From Penelope pileata (Eukaryota > Chordata > Aves > Galliformes > Cracidae), in contig WBMW01005650.1 in assembly GCA_013396635.1 (NCBI GenBank), forward strand, positions 582,616-646,615: DNA of 64,000 bases, written 5' to 3'. Positions 40,375-53,400 of this stretch are shown piece after piece. Within the stretch, counting starts at the first letter, position 1, and the number at the start of each line of letters is the position of its first letter. The notes beneath the pieces are model-generated. The model made no database searches and was not told where the DNA came from. It saw only the letters and a list, made by a program, of their open reading frames with translations. Position numbers and translations under genes: made by a program.

Positions 40375-43300
40375 CCTGCAAAAATATTTGATCGTGACAC
40401 ATGTCCCACCCTGAAATGTGTGAAGGCTGCTGTAGGTCTGGGCAGAGCTGTGAGTGTCCACGGGGAAGCTGAGACAAACGGAAAGCAAACGCTGGGGTTA
40501 ACTTTTAAAGAATGCTGCTATAGAATTGGCTAGACAGTTTCTTCTCTGGAGTTTTCCCATGGGTAAAACGCAGACCATAGCTCTTCCTTCCCATGAAAGG
40601 CACTTTGATCTCCCTTGATGAAATGCTTTATGTATTTTGGGAGTTAGCGTAATTGGCTGTGATGGCTCAAGGCTCTTCCTCATCCCCAAACTCCTTTGTG
40701 TCAGTATTTTCTCTGAAAGCCTCACACAACACATGGCTGCTCCAAGTGCACGCCAGATCAAGAGGAGTGTATTTATGGCTTTGGGAAACTCTCATTACAG
40801 ATCATTTAAAATATTCCAACTTCATTAGGAAACATGCTTTGTGTGGCTGTTTGTCTTCTTGCGAGGCAAACCCCGTGTAGTCATAAGGCTGCCTGACACA
40901 TGCAATTAGCCCACCTCTGCATGAATGGTGGAGCAATTTGTCATGCAAATGGATTTTGTCTGTAGTGATTAGGCATTTTTCACAGGGCTCCCCAAAGGAG
41001 AGCAGCATCAGGAGAGCCAGACATTTCTCATCAGGACTGGGATGCACAGATCCGTCTCACAGCTGCCTTTATGCCAGGCGACTCTGATGTCCTCACCTCT
41101 CCAGGAGTTCCAACATCTATTCACAGCTGTTGTTTTGGTGTGGAGAGCGTGGTAAACAAGGCTGTATCTGAAAAGTCACTCATTTTGTTAATCTAATAGA
41201 GGAAGGAAAACATTCCTGGCATTATGGTTTTATCAGCTTATAAACATGTGGTAGAAGCCTACATGCCTTAGAATAACAGCAGAAACAAGACTGGGAAAGG
41301 AAACATTCAGATCTGGATGCTTTGGTAAAGACAACCAGCAGCACAGCACATCGTGTAACCTCAGAGCTTTTCCCACTCCTCGTCTCTGCAAAACATGATT
41401 AAATATTCCTAAAATTTCGGGGCCCCTAATTAGTTTTTCTTTTAATTCCTTATCGAGCGATTATCCACTCGAAGGAATTTCCCATGCTTCATCCCAAAGG
41501 AAGGTTTAGAAAGTTAATCAAAATGTGTCAAGTGTGCATAATTTGAGCCATTTTGCAGAAGGAAAAAAAATGTTTTCCAAGGAAAATGTTTCACAGAACT
41601 AGTAGCAAAGATTTAATGTCAGATTCTTCGAATGCAGCAGGTCTTAAGTGAACGGAACTGTTAATGCACTTAAACACATCCCTGTTGAACAAACTAAAGC
41701 AATAAAAATAACAACCCCAAGTATTTTAATTTGCATTGACTGCAGAAAATAAAAATTTGTCATTATCTTCTTGCCTTGGTTAATTTCCTAAAATTTCTTA
41801 GATTATGGCTTGGGTGGATGAGTTTAAATTGGCCTTTTCATAAAAGACAAGGTCAAGACTTTGAGAAATCCTAAGGAATTTGAAAGTCTCCAACTTCTAA
41901 GGTGAATGGCACCTGAAAACTAGTGGAATTATCCAATGCTGCTCTCTCCTTCTGTGGGTGGTTTTTCACCCGTGCTGGAGTTTAGGCTTTGGCAGATTGG
42001 CTAAGATCCCCTTTTAGCTCTGTTTTGAAGAGTCAAACTTTATAGGGATACAGGCAGTTATTTCCTTGCAATTGAAAACTTCTAATTTGCCTTTTATAAA
42101 GCCACTTTTGTGGAGTGAGCTCTCTACGTGCTACAGAAGGTTCCTCCATAGTCAAGAAACCACAAAAGCTATAAATTTACAATGTATTTTAGAAAAAGAA
42201 AAGACAAACAGATGACAATGAAGGGAGAAAAAAAAGAAAATAAAGCTTTCAAGCCAAAGAGCTGGGTGGGAAAACTGAGCTCGGCTTTCAAGCAGGAAGG
42301 AAAATGAGGACACAGAGTTAGCCAAGGTGATGGAGCATGGACATGCTGGAGATGTCCCCAAATGCAGAAACCAAAGCAACTTGGTCCCATGCAGAAGAAA
42401 CCTCCACCTTGTTGGGCTCAGCACTTCAGATGTGCTGTTAGACATGCAGCTACCAAGCAACACAAGAGGACACTCCAGGAGAGCATGGCACTCCTACTTC
42501 CCACTCTGTATCCTTTCTGGAAAACATAAATACATGAGGCAAGCTGCTGGGACATGTCAGATAAGCATCTCCATGCCCCGCTGCAGATTCAGAAGAAAGC
42601 CATTCCCTGCTCAGCAATTTGCTCTCTTGTACACAGAGCAGACACCTCCAGCCGTCTCCATTGGTGATGTTATTTATAAGTGGACCAAACAGCTTGTTAT
42701 GCTAATTGCTCCTGGAGGGATTTAGCCCTATTGAGAAGGCTTGAACAGGGCTCAACTGTTCCAGAGCATTAGCTGCCACTCCTCCCTTTGATTTATATCC
42801 CTCGTAAAATTTTATGGCCAGATTAGAATGAACTTCACTTGCACTGTGTTTTTAGTAAGGTTTTTGTGCTGAATAAAAGCAAAAATCAATGCTGTACGTA
42901 ATTACAACCTCAACCAGAAAAGGAAAATACCCCCAAATGCTGGTGGAGACCCTAAATACCGTCCAGAATAGATCCCTTCAGAGACACCTGAGCTTTTAGT
43001 ATGAGCATGTTAGGAAAGCAGCAGCAATAAAAAAAGCCACAATTTAGAGAAGAGCAATTTTGGATGGAATAAGACTCATGTGGCTTTTTATGGTAAACAG
43101 GAGGGAGCACGAGGCAGTCGGGTTCCAGTAAATAGAGAAGGGAGTGGGTGGTTATCAGTCACTTAGTGTGGAATGTCTTTGAGTCATTTGGCTCACTTTT
43201 ATGGAGGGAAAAGTCTACTTTTGAAATAATTGCTTGCTTTGCAGAGATAACTCAGCCACAGTGTGCCTTTTTTTTTTTATTTTTTTTGATAAATGGTGGA

Positions 43301-43668
43301 ACTCCCTGGGCTTCAGTTAATCAGTCACTTTGCTTCGCTAACTGTAAAGCTAGGACATAAATCCAAACAGAAAAAGGTTTTTTTCTTTCTTTCTCTTTGT
43401 CAGTGAAATACAGTGTCACTGCAAATGGCCTTTACATCTCCACATACATGAAAGACTGCAAAAAGGAAAGAGAATAAATAGGCCTAGTAAAATATTTACC
43501 GCTGTGGACATCAGTAGCTGAGGCCAGAGTGATGGGGAATGCTTAGTTTGGGGCTGACAGCCTCTAAATGACCTCGTTACAAGTGCCTGAATCTTGAAAT
43601 TTAACGTGCATGTGAGCTCCAGCGGGACGTGCAAGCATTCTGTGCAAGCACTTTGCCGTGTCAGGCAC

Positions 43669-43712
43669 CGGCCCATTGACAGCAATGGGAATTACAGGTG
43701 CTCAGCTCCTCC
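43669..43712. repeat. Second short copy of the CCATTGAC...CAATGG-type old repeat
   Basis: GGCCCATTGACAGCAATGGG followed by AATTACAGGTGCTCAGCTCC shares the short-palindrome core and the 'aggtgctcagc' tail seen in old reptile/bird repeats. Too short for certainty. Confidence 0.25.
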
Positions 43713-46649
43713 CAGACGTGCAAAGCGGGGATGCAGGAGAGCAGCTCATCCTGCCCAGGCTCCAGCTGCCCCAATTCGTGCTGGACGAGAGGAGGCTGTA
43801 TGCTACATTTCACTTCTGGCCAGGATTTTCCTCCATTTAGTGCTTTTTTTTGCTCAAAATTAATGCTCTTGGGCTGCAGAAGCATTTCCCAAGATGGATT
43901 TTTCCACCAAGAAAGGAACCGCAAGAGAAGGACCACTTCATACGGTCAAAGCGTGGGGCTTGGTAGATTTATTTTAAATTAAATAAGTTCTTCCATGTGT
44001 CCTGGACACAAGCTCACTATAAACTAATTTGAAATCCATGGAGAAAACCCCCAACAGTCATTTTTTTCAGTCCTTCAAGCTGAAATACCTTACCAGTAGT
44101 TCATCACCTGGCAAATAAACCTGCCAGCTCAAAACTTTATTAATCATTTTCTGTACCCTACTTGAACTTTTCTAAACTGAACTCAGGAGTGCTCTAATTC
44201 TCCATCCACTGGAACCAAAAGAAACAAGAACAAAGCACAGAAAGGGAGGAATGAAGACTGCGTCTACCTCCTCTACCTCCTCCAATGTGGGAACACAAAA
44301 CTTCTGAGATTACATCTTGGGGAACATACCTGCCATTTGCCCCATAGCATTCCTAGCTGTAGTCTGCTTTCTGCAAGTTAGAAACAACCAGGCCAATACC
44401 TCACTTAATGGAATGGAGTTTTAGTTTTTGACTTGGACAGAGAATAGTTTTGTAGAAATTTTCTTCAAATGTCATTCCAGACTAATAATTAACAATTTTT
44501 CTCATTATCTGCATTCTCTGACAAGTGCACACCTCAAAAGTCTTTGCTTGATTACATACTCACATTTCTTCTTCTACGTTTTAATATTTTAATCTTTAAA
44601 AAAAAATGAGGAAAAAGGGAGATGACAAAAACTCCACAGAAAAAAGTAGCAGATGTTCCTGAGATCATAGCAAAACAAAGCCACACGCTTAGTAGGAACA
44701 AATGGTGATGTATGGCATTGTTATTTTTCTAACCTTTCTAAAATTACCTATTTGACTGATTTCTTACGTGCAAAAAGAGACATAAGGCCTTTCCTTCTGT
44801 CAAAGTACCATTGTCTCAAATAATTTAGAAGCTCCCTGTTTCAGTGCATTGAGACTTCCAGTGCACAGACAGATTTAAGACACCTTTAAATTTGTGCAAG
44901 ACTCCCAAGAATGTGTTTCTTAATACCACTGTAACTAGAGATGAATTTAGAGGAGGAGGCCGGCCAAAATCCAAAGCTCTGAATCAATGACTGTCCCAAA
45001 AGAGATGCAGTCATAGGGCTGCCTCATGCACACAGCCAATGGCTCGGGGGGCAGGGACGTGGGACAAAGCTCACAGGCACCAGTTCCACCAGCACGGCAC
45101 CACAGCCCTGAGAAACTGCTGGCTGCGAGGTCCGAATAAATGACAAAAGCCACATTTGCCCAAAGTCCTTTGTTCAGTAAGGCAGCCCAAATTTGAATAT
45201 GAAGTCATTGCCACGGTATACACAGGCTCAGTAATTTTACATTTAAGCCCTGGATACCTCTTTTGCATATAACATTGCTGTAGTAATAAGTGCAAGAATT
45301 TTCTCAAAAAGGAGAAAGTCTTCTTTAAAGTCTGTTAATACTCCTTCAGTATTTACCCAAGCAGAGATTACAAATATGCCTGTAACCTATATGTACATAT
45401 ATATAATAATATATAATCTTCCACATAACTGTTTTCTGTCCTGATATACTGTAAGTATACTTAAGTTGTGGCATGTAATGGAAAGATATAACTGGGTAGA
45501 GAACAGACTGCAGGTTACTTGGGCCAGTGACTATCACTGACTGCCGTGGATGCTGTGATGAAAATGGCATCTAAGTTCAAATGAATGATGAGAAATTCAG
45601 ATCGTTGTTGCAATTGAACTACCAGACCCTGGCTTCCCTTCACACAAGGGAAAAATGTGTTTGTATCACTTATTACATTAGCTCAAATCTAAACCCTATT
45701 CCTAGAGGACACCTTAGCTAGGTTTTCTCCTATTCCCTCCAGTTTGACTTCCCATACAGTTATAGACAAGACTATCAAATCAGTGTAGCTTCCTGTAATA
45801 GCTTATGCCCGTGTTTTAATGACTGTAACAACCAGAGAGGTCAGAAAGATAGAGCTTTTATTACAAAAACAAAGCTGAAAGAACGGGGGAACTGCTACGT
45901 GGGTCAGAGCTCCTCATAGCCCCATGCTCTGCCATTCACAGTGGAAAGCAGCTGACAGGTCAGGAAAAAGCCAGAGCACAGAGTGATCCCTTCTTGCCCA
46001 CTCTTTTCAATCAGCTGCTCAGAGATTTCCTCCGAATCGCCTCCAGGCACCATGGTTAGCAACCACTAGAAGCTCCACAACTAAAAATTTTCCCCATTTC
46101 TCCGCAAATCCCTTCATACTCTTGACCTCCGCAACATCCTGTGACAACGAGTCCCACACTCAAAATTGTGCATTTTGCAGGAAATAACATTTCTGGAAAG
46201 CTGCTGCCTGCCAACACTGCTGGGACAAGCCTGCAGATGCTCACGGAGAAGAGCCATCGCTCATCGGGCGCGGGGAGGAAAGGTCGGGGCTGTCGGCGTT
46301 GGGACCAAGCTGCAAACTGGGAACCCTCTGGGCGGCTTCATCCCTGCAAGAAGAGCAGAGATGCTGAGAGGTGAGGGGGAAGAAACAAATCCCACTCTTT
46401 AATTTCTAGCGTTGTTTTGATTTGGAAGTAGATATGTAGTAGTATCTGTCAGCATTGCCACATGAAGCCTGCATGGGGTGGGTCTGTAAATCTCCAGGCT
46501 GGTCCATGAATGGAGCGGAGCAGGCACCTGGCAGCAGGGCATGTAGTGCCCTATTTTATGTGCTTCAGAAATGTCTGGTTTTCAGAAGAACACGAGCTCT
46601 CAATTTTCTGAAAATCATCTATGGCATCTCTGACAGCCAAGAATCAGTG

Positions 46650-47327
46650 TTTATTTTAAAAAGCAATCTAAATGTAAACAAGCAAACTTTTTTTTTTTTC
46701 ATGAGAGAAAAGATTCAACAGGGAATAGGCTGCAGGAAAAGATTGTGGTAATCATGTGGCAGGAGAGACAGCAATTCACTGAGAAACACAAATTTTGTTG
46801 ATATAATCCTTTCCCCTATAAGCCTAGAAGAGGCAGTGCTGTATTGATTTTCTGAACATATATCTGTTCTGTGCTCTAGTCTGACAGATACTTGTGTGAG
46901 GAAATTTTGCCTCGTAAATGGTTAGCCTACTGTTTAGGGTGGAGAACTCATTCTATTTACAATGTGCCAGACTGCCTGAACAAGATGCTCTTCAGAATGG
47001 ACCATCCAATGACTCATAAATCTATATGGAGACCTACATAAAAACCTATACAAAGCTATAAACAAGCAACTGAACAAGTGCTTCTGGTTTGTTTGCATGC
47101 ACAAAGTGCTTGGACCACCATTCTTTTTCAAATAATATATATTAGTGAAATTAATAAACACATTAAACATTGAATGAAGAACACTTTATGCTAAATAAAA
47201 AATCTGTGCATTTGGACTTCCATTATCTGTGGAGCGGTAGCCACATAGGCCAACACAGGAGATTGGGAATTCTCTACCTCTTCTTGCCTGTCTCTACTTT
47301 TAGCTGCAATACAATTCTGTAATTATT
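46650..47327 (-). other. Probable 3' UTR of the ten-exon gene
   Basis: Sequence downstream of the TAA stop, with no further plausible coding exon. The first clear canonical poly(A) signal on the minus strand is AATAAA at 46655-46650, giving a 3' UTR of about 0.7 kb. Nearer, weaker signals cannot be excluded. Confidence 0.3.
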
Positions 47328-47488
47328 TTACCTGTAGTAAAACTCAGCCAAGCCCCAGCCTTGTGTTAACCCGTTCAGTTGGAAATCCGCAATGCACTCA
47401 TGGAAAACGCCTCTTCCCGTCAGGCCATTGTACACCACGGGGCAAGCTTGCTTATCCAGCCTTGCAGAAACATCAAAGTACTTGCCAC
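47328..47488 (-). CDS. Exon 10 (residues 331-383) and stop
   Basis: Acceptor ATCAAAG|GTGGC, preceded by a TTTTTCC tract; donor-side phase matches exon 9. It encodes GKYFDVSARLDKQACPVVYN (332-351), GLTGRGVFHECIADFQLNGL and TQGWGLAEFYYR, then TAA. The terminal N-G-x-x-x-G-W-G-x-A-E-[FW]-x-Y-R signature is typical of the end of this domain. The stop directly after it means the kinase-like region known in longer relatives is absent from this transcript form. Confidence 0.87.
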
Positions 47489-50400
47489 CTTTGATATGAG
47501 GAAAAAGGGAAGAATGTCTCCAGCCTTCAGTTGTATTTAATCTCAAAAATTCACAAGATCTACTATTTTTGCGTATGGTTTTCTGCTTGTGCTTTTCCAA
47601 AGAGCAATAGTGTTCCTCTTCGCTTTGTGAACTAAGAAAGATCATTGACCAAGGCATATTTCAGAACTACATGTAGCTTACCAGCAGTAAAACTGACTCC
47701 GTACTCATCCCTGATTACACCATCATCAGCCATCTCAGCCAGTGAGGCGTTGGACCACTCAATCCCAGCCTTCTTCCCATCAGGGAAAAAGACATAACCT
47801 ACAGTGAGGCTGAAGAGAAAAGAAATGGAGCAGAACAAAAGTTCAACCAAAGCTCAAATGGACCAGCACGCTGGCCTTCCAGGGGAGCTCAAAGTTGAGC
47901 ATGGCCTCCATCCCTGGCCAGCAGTACAAAAATGGTTACACTGGAATATAACTTGCAAATATTGGAATATTGAAATCTTGCAAAAAATTGGCAGGGGAGG
48001 CCACGCAAGCAGGAAAAGAGATGAGGGCTGCAGGAAGGATTGTGAAGGGGGCAGGAGGGACAGGTAGGTCACTTGGTCCCACTTGGCAGAGCTGAAGGGT
48101 CAGGAATGAGGGGATTTAAGCTCTTCACCATCCAGAGGCACAATGTTAGGCTCAAAAATAGCTGGCAGTGCTCACTTTGTATCTCCAAGTCATCTAGACA
48201 GTAAGACAGCTACATCAGCCAAATAGCAACAGAATGGAAAGGAAGTAATTGGAGGTAAAAGCTGTCCTTACAACTAATTGCAACTGGAAAATTGGGCAGA
48301 GGGAGTGGAGAGCATGAGAAAGAGGGTGTGGATGGAAATCTGGCTACGTGGGTTCAAAGCAAGAATGTGCATACAGCCGTCCTGCTGAGCAACTTCTGTC
48401 ACCTTAGAGATGTATGTTTTCATCAGTGCAGACTTCCTTGGTTACTTACTTCCTTGTGGTAGCTGGCATATTTATAACTGTTAAATGTGCTGCAGTCCCG
48501 TCCTGAAAGAGTGATAAAGGAAAAGTGGTCTGATAGGCTGACTTCACCAAGAAGACACTGGATACAACTCAGATTATGCAGCGTGCTATTACTTCATACT
48601 TTTACATCTTCTCAATAAGTTTTCTTTGAAAATATGACTGCAAATGAAAGTTCAAGAATATAACTAGACACATTAAGGACAAATTAAGGACATGAAGGAC
48701 AACTGAAAGTCCACAGCAAGCAGACACAAGAGGAGGAGGGAAACAATATCTGCAGAAACCTCAGCTAGCTGCGTTCAGAACCGCTGGGTGACCTCTGAGA
48801 GCCAGCCCTGCTTTGGCCAGACACCTCCTCCAACCTGTAGCATTCTATCCTCGACAGCAGCATACAGTAAAAACGTTAAATAAGACACTAAAAATGTTAA
48901 GTAAGAAGGAACTGGATTCTCATATTTTTATTCTATTATATTCTTGAATCCGAATCCCTCCACACTCCACTTGGGCTGCTTGGAGGCAAACATAAATCTA
49001 TGCTGCCATGTTTTAAATGTACAGACGTTGAGATGTAGGGACTCCAAACTTCAATCGGTAATTAACTTTAATTCCTTCTTAACAGTCAGATGGCTTTTAA
49101 TTAGGAGGGGAAGAGCAACAGACATTTGGAGTCCTGAATAACTATGAAGAGAAGGGAGAGGTTACTGCCTGATTATGCACATCAGAGCATAAAACCACAG
49201 TCTTATTAAAAGGTGCACAGGCATAAGTTAAATCACAGCAGCAACTCGATCTGCACATAAGTGGGATGTTAACATCCTAAGTGGGATTTTCCAAGGTGTG
49301 TTTTTCTGCTGGCCAACATATACCTGGGAAAGAATTTTTATTCTGCCTTCAGTCTCAATTCATGTCATGCTGACTAGAAAAGACTTTTTTATGCCTGTGC
49401 TGGCAAAGGAAATGCCTTTTCAGAAGCATCTGCTCAGGTTGCATGCCAGCTTGAAACACCAGGGTTCAGAGTTTCCCCAGGCTGTGCTCCCAGCAGTCAC
49501 TCCTCCAGCACAACCACCACAGCAAAGCAGAGAATTAGAGCTGAGCACAGGCAGAAATATTTGCTGACTGCTGTCACGAAGGCTTAAGATGCCTTCAAAC
49601 ATCTCAGGCTCTGAATCAGCACTGCATCAACTCCACTGCGCTCTGAGGATCTGAAGCAGGAGAAAACCTGTACTGTAAAACTGCCTAATTTTTCTAAGAA
49701 AGCCAAAATAAAAAGTTTAAAGTTACCGAAACAATTTTTGGTTAAGTCAGTGTAGAAAAATCTCAGTTTTTACACACAGGGCTCTGCTTTTGAGAGCTGC
49801 TCCCAACTCTGACCTGTGCTGATGATGGCACCAGTTAGCACTGCTGACTGCACACCATGAATGCTCCCCGTGTGTTATGTCTGGGTACTCAAATAGGACT
49901 GATAAATTCAGAAACACTTCTAATGTCATGGTTAAGAAGCATATTGGCATGCTAATACCTCAAAGCGTGCCAAAATCATGACATAGCGGTAAATCTCAGA
50001 CCAGTTCCGGACACCTGCAAAACAGAACAAAATCATCCAGTGTAAGGCTTGCCATTGCTGGGAAACATGAAGTAACAGTACCAGACTTGATATTAACTTC
50101 TGATAAAGTAGTCCTGCAGTAATTGATAACATGCTAATTACATGCTGCTCCCCAAAACAGTAACAGAATAGCTCCTCTTTTTCCATGAGTTCAAAGCCAC
50201 TCTAATGGAAAGGGGGGCAGAGCAGCATGTCAAGTCAGACTGAGAAAAGGTTTACCTTGGCCAAAACTAGGAAAATGTCTCAAAAATTGCAATAAAATAA
50301 ACACCTCCAAGTGTGTCAGCGCTGTTGCAGCAGCTCTGGAGGTTGAATGGACCAAATTCTCTCCACCACAAATCTTTACATTCATCTGACCCAGCTGTGA

Positions 50401-53400
50401 GCTTATGCCCCGTCTCTCCCTTAAATAGGAATACTGCTGCCTGCAGGAGCACCAGGCTTTGAGGTGAGGAGAGGAAGGTGGGGTTAGTGGTTCAGGGTGA
50501 CTTAATGCCTACTGGGGTCTCCTGGGGCCGAGCGAGGGGATTCTTTCTGCTGCTGTTACCATACGAGTGGCTCCGAACGCCTTTGAGGGAAAGTTTGGTT
50601 TTCTCATGGTTTTCAATTTCAATTTCTCCAACAGACTGGCCCCACTGCTCGTGCCGGAAATGTTGTTCCCTTTGCCTGGAAGAAAGAAAAGATTGAATTA
50701 ACAGTGGCAAAACCAACAAGGCTCCAATTAGGGAGGCCACAGTGCCGATCTGATGGAGTTGCATCCCAAAATGAAGAAGAGATTTCAGGGCATATGGATC
50801 ACAGCTACGCCAGATCCTACACATAAACGAGCACTCAGATTTCCCAGTTATTGCTATAAAATATCTGTTACAACACACAGACAGACCCTGAATTGGTTTG
50901 CAGAATAATTACAACTAACCCAGAAGACATTACTCTCGCCTCTCACTTTTTGACCCTTTGGAAGAACTCGATAGTCCACGGTTCCTCGGCAAAAGCACGC
51001 ACAAATGTGCCGGGGTGACTGTCAGCGCTGAAGTTGAAGACTTCTGTGAAGTTCTCCCAACTAGGAAAAGAAGGGAAAAAACAAAAGCTGTTATCAGTTT
51101 GCAGATTGTGTGCTATCAGCTTGCGGGTTGCATTAGGCCGAGCTGAACACTTGCTACTCTGACAATGATGAGCTTTGCATGTTTTCATGTTTGGAAGTTT
51201 CTGATTTTTGCCACTTTCAATATGTTACTACTTTACAAGAAAACGAACAAAAGGAAACAGAGAATGGAAACAATGGCCTGCAGAATGGCACAGCAAGAGT
51301 CAGCAGATGACCTGGGAATGGAAGCTGGAAGGGCAGAGCTGCAAGTAAAAGGGTGCTGCTGTCTCTCATGCAGCCTATTCAGAGGCACAAATGCAGCATT
51401 ATGCCAGAAATCACTTTTAATCAGACAAACAGCCCAGAAACCAGGTAGCAGTTGCACTGCTGGGAAGTGATGGCAGAACAAGAAAGAAGAGGCAAGGACT
51501 GCATAAATCACTTTGGGGACATGACCCATTGAAAACTAACTATGTGGATAAGAGAAATAAAGTCACAAATAAATATTTCTGAAAAGAGACTGTGGTTTTG
51601 GGCAATTATCTTGTGCTCTGTTTCCAAGGTGTGTGAGCAAAGCTTCTATCCAAATACATGCTAGAACCATTCTATGGCTGTTAATTGTTTGGGTTTTATT
51701 TCTACTATTGATAGAAAAAAGACAGGAGACAATGCCAGACAGAAGCACCAATGTACTCTGAGACCACAGCACTCTGCAGAAGCTCTAAAATCCCTTAAAA
51801 GCAGTTTCTCCAAATACAAATACATCAGCCATTGAAGTCTTTGCTGTGATAACTTCCTGAATAACAAATACTGAGGTTCCCACTATGCAGTCAGTTTGGT
51901 TTCATTTCCTCAAGAACATACCAAAGAACCAACCCTTTAACCACAAACCCACTATACAACTGAAAGCAAAGTGAAATGCTCTTACTGGAAAGAGAACTTA
52001 ACCGGTACAAGTTCTCCCTCCTCTTCACTCCACTGCTGTCGGTAGGGTCCTTTTCTGCAAGAGAAAGCACCATGATTTTGTATCATTCCTAAACAAACAA
52101 CTAAACATTTTTTGATATATTTCAAAATGGAATCAAGAGCAGATACTGCAGAATGATGTTACTGCATGCTAGGATAGAATAGTAATGCTCAATTCAACCC
52201 AGCACTGGTTGCAGATATTAGCAGCTGTGCTTTCATTGCATAGAAAGCAATGCATGTTGTTGTTACCAAGTAGCTTTTGGCTCAAGTTGGTTAACTAGAT
52301 TTCCAGGCAGCGTCCAAAAAGCCTTAGTCTCACATGTATGAAACTACAAAGTGCTGTAGTACCTGAGCAATCCATCGAAGCTTATTTTCCAGCGTGCTTG
52401 CAGCTCTAAGTACTCAATTTTGAGCCCTCCTCCACTCCAAATCTCTTCAGATTCATCGTTCACCATCATGTTTGGATGTTGTGGGTGCTAAAAGACATTT
52501 CAGGAAAACATTGATTTCACCCATTCTGCACCTGCCACACAGGTGAATTCCCACTCTAATGGCTCTCTGCAGGAGGGACATTTGATTGAATTGGCTTTCC
52601 AGTTCTGCCTGCTTTCCAGTCACCACATATTGGAAAAGGAAAACTGCACCTAAAACACGGGAGTTAGCAGACAGTATATTATTGTTTCAGATAATACAAC
52701 TGAACTACTTGTGTGAAGAGAGGCCCCTGTAAAAACCCAGCTCGTTATGCTGGTGACTGTCAAGTTTACAGCCAAGCAGATGCAGGGCTTTGGAGGCAGA
52801 AGTTATTTTAAGGCTGAATTAGATGAAACTCTAAGGTGATTAAAATTTTTAGTGGATGCAAGTTCTCAAAACTCTTCAGCTGCTCTTTGAGCAACGTGTC
52901 CTGTTTCCTAAGGTTGTCAGCTTAGGAAACAACTCCAAAGAGATGTTTTAAGAAGACTAAGCATCACTTGCAACTGCCTTCTAACAGCACCGATGGTTTA
53001 GGATGTTAATGCAGTGAAGTTACACAGAGCATTGTTTTCCATTTGGGTTCCTAACAGGGCAACAGCAGTTAAGCACTGCTCCTGAACGTCCACCACTTAC
53101 TTCAAACTCTCCTATTCCATCCACCCTCAGGAAGAGCCACATCTCACAGATGCCATGGGGACGCTTGGCAAGACGCACGATCACGAAGCTCTTGTTGGTC
53201 TCCACAAAGCCCGTGAAGTAAACTGAATCGAGTGCCTAGGGAAAATGAAAGGGATCTCAGCTCTGCCTGGAGGGGGAGAAGGGGAGCAATGCTTTGTTTT
53301 TCGTGTTTCTTCTTAGGAACTGGATTGCACTTTCACTTTCAATATCTAATATCACATCTTTCATTGACTTAAAATCATTATTTCTTTCTTCTTTGCCCAT

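Larger units (their letters stand above)
36951..46649. other. Gene-free region upstream of the gene's 3' end
   Basis: No supported exon. Includes the N-marked duplication at 40209-40374 and a short old repeat at 43669. Frames of 128-175 codons (38635-39162 plus, 39042-39428 minus, 42327-42725 plus) show no recognisable domain and lack splice or promoter context. Confidence 0.55.

Noticed and set aside
42327..42725. 132-codon plus-strand frame
   Set aside because: No family-like motifs and no splice or promoter context.
47632..47681. Extension of exon 9 to a stop (tail ending VNDLS)
   Set aside because: A strong GTAAGC donor lies at the point where the phase matches exon 10, and exon 10 supplies the conserved C-terminal signature.
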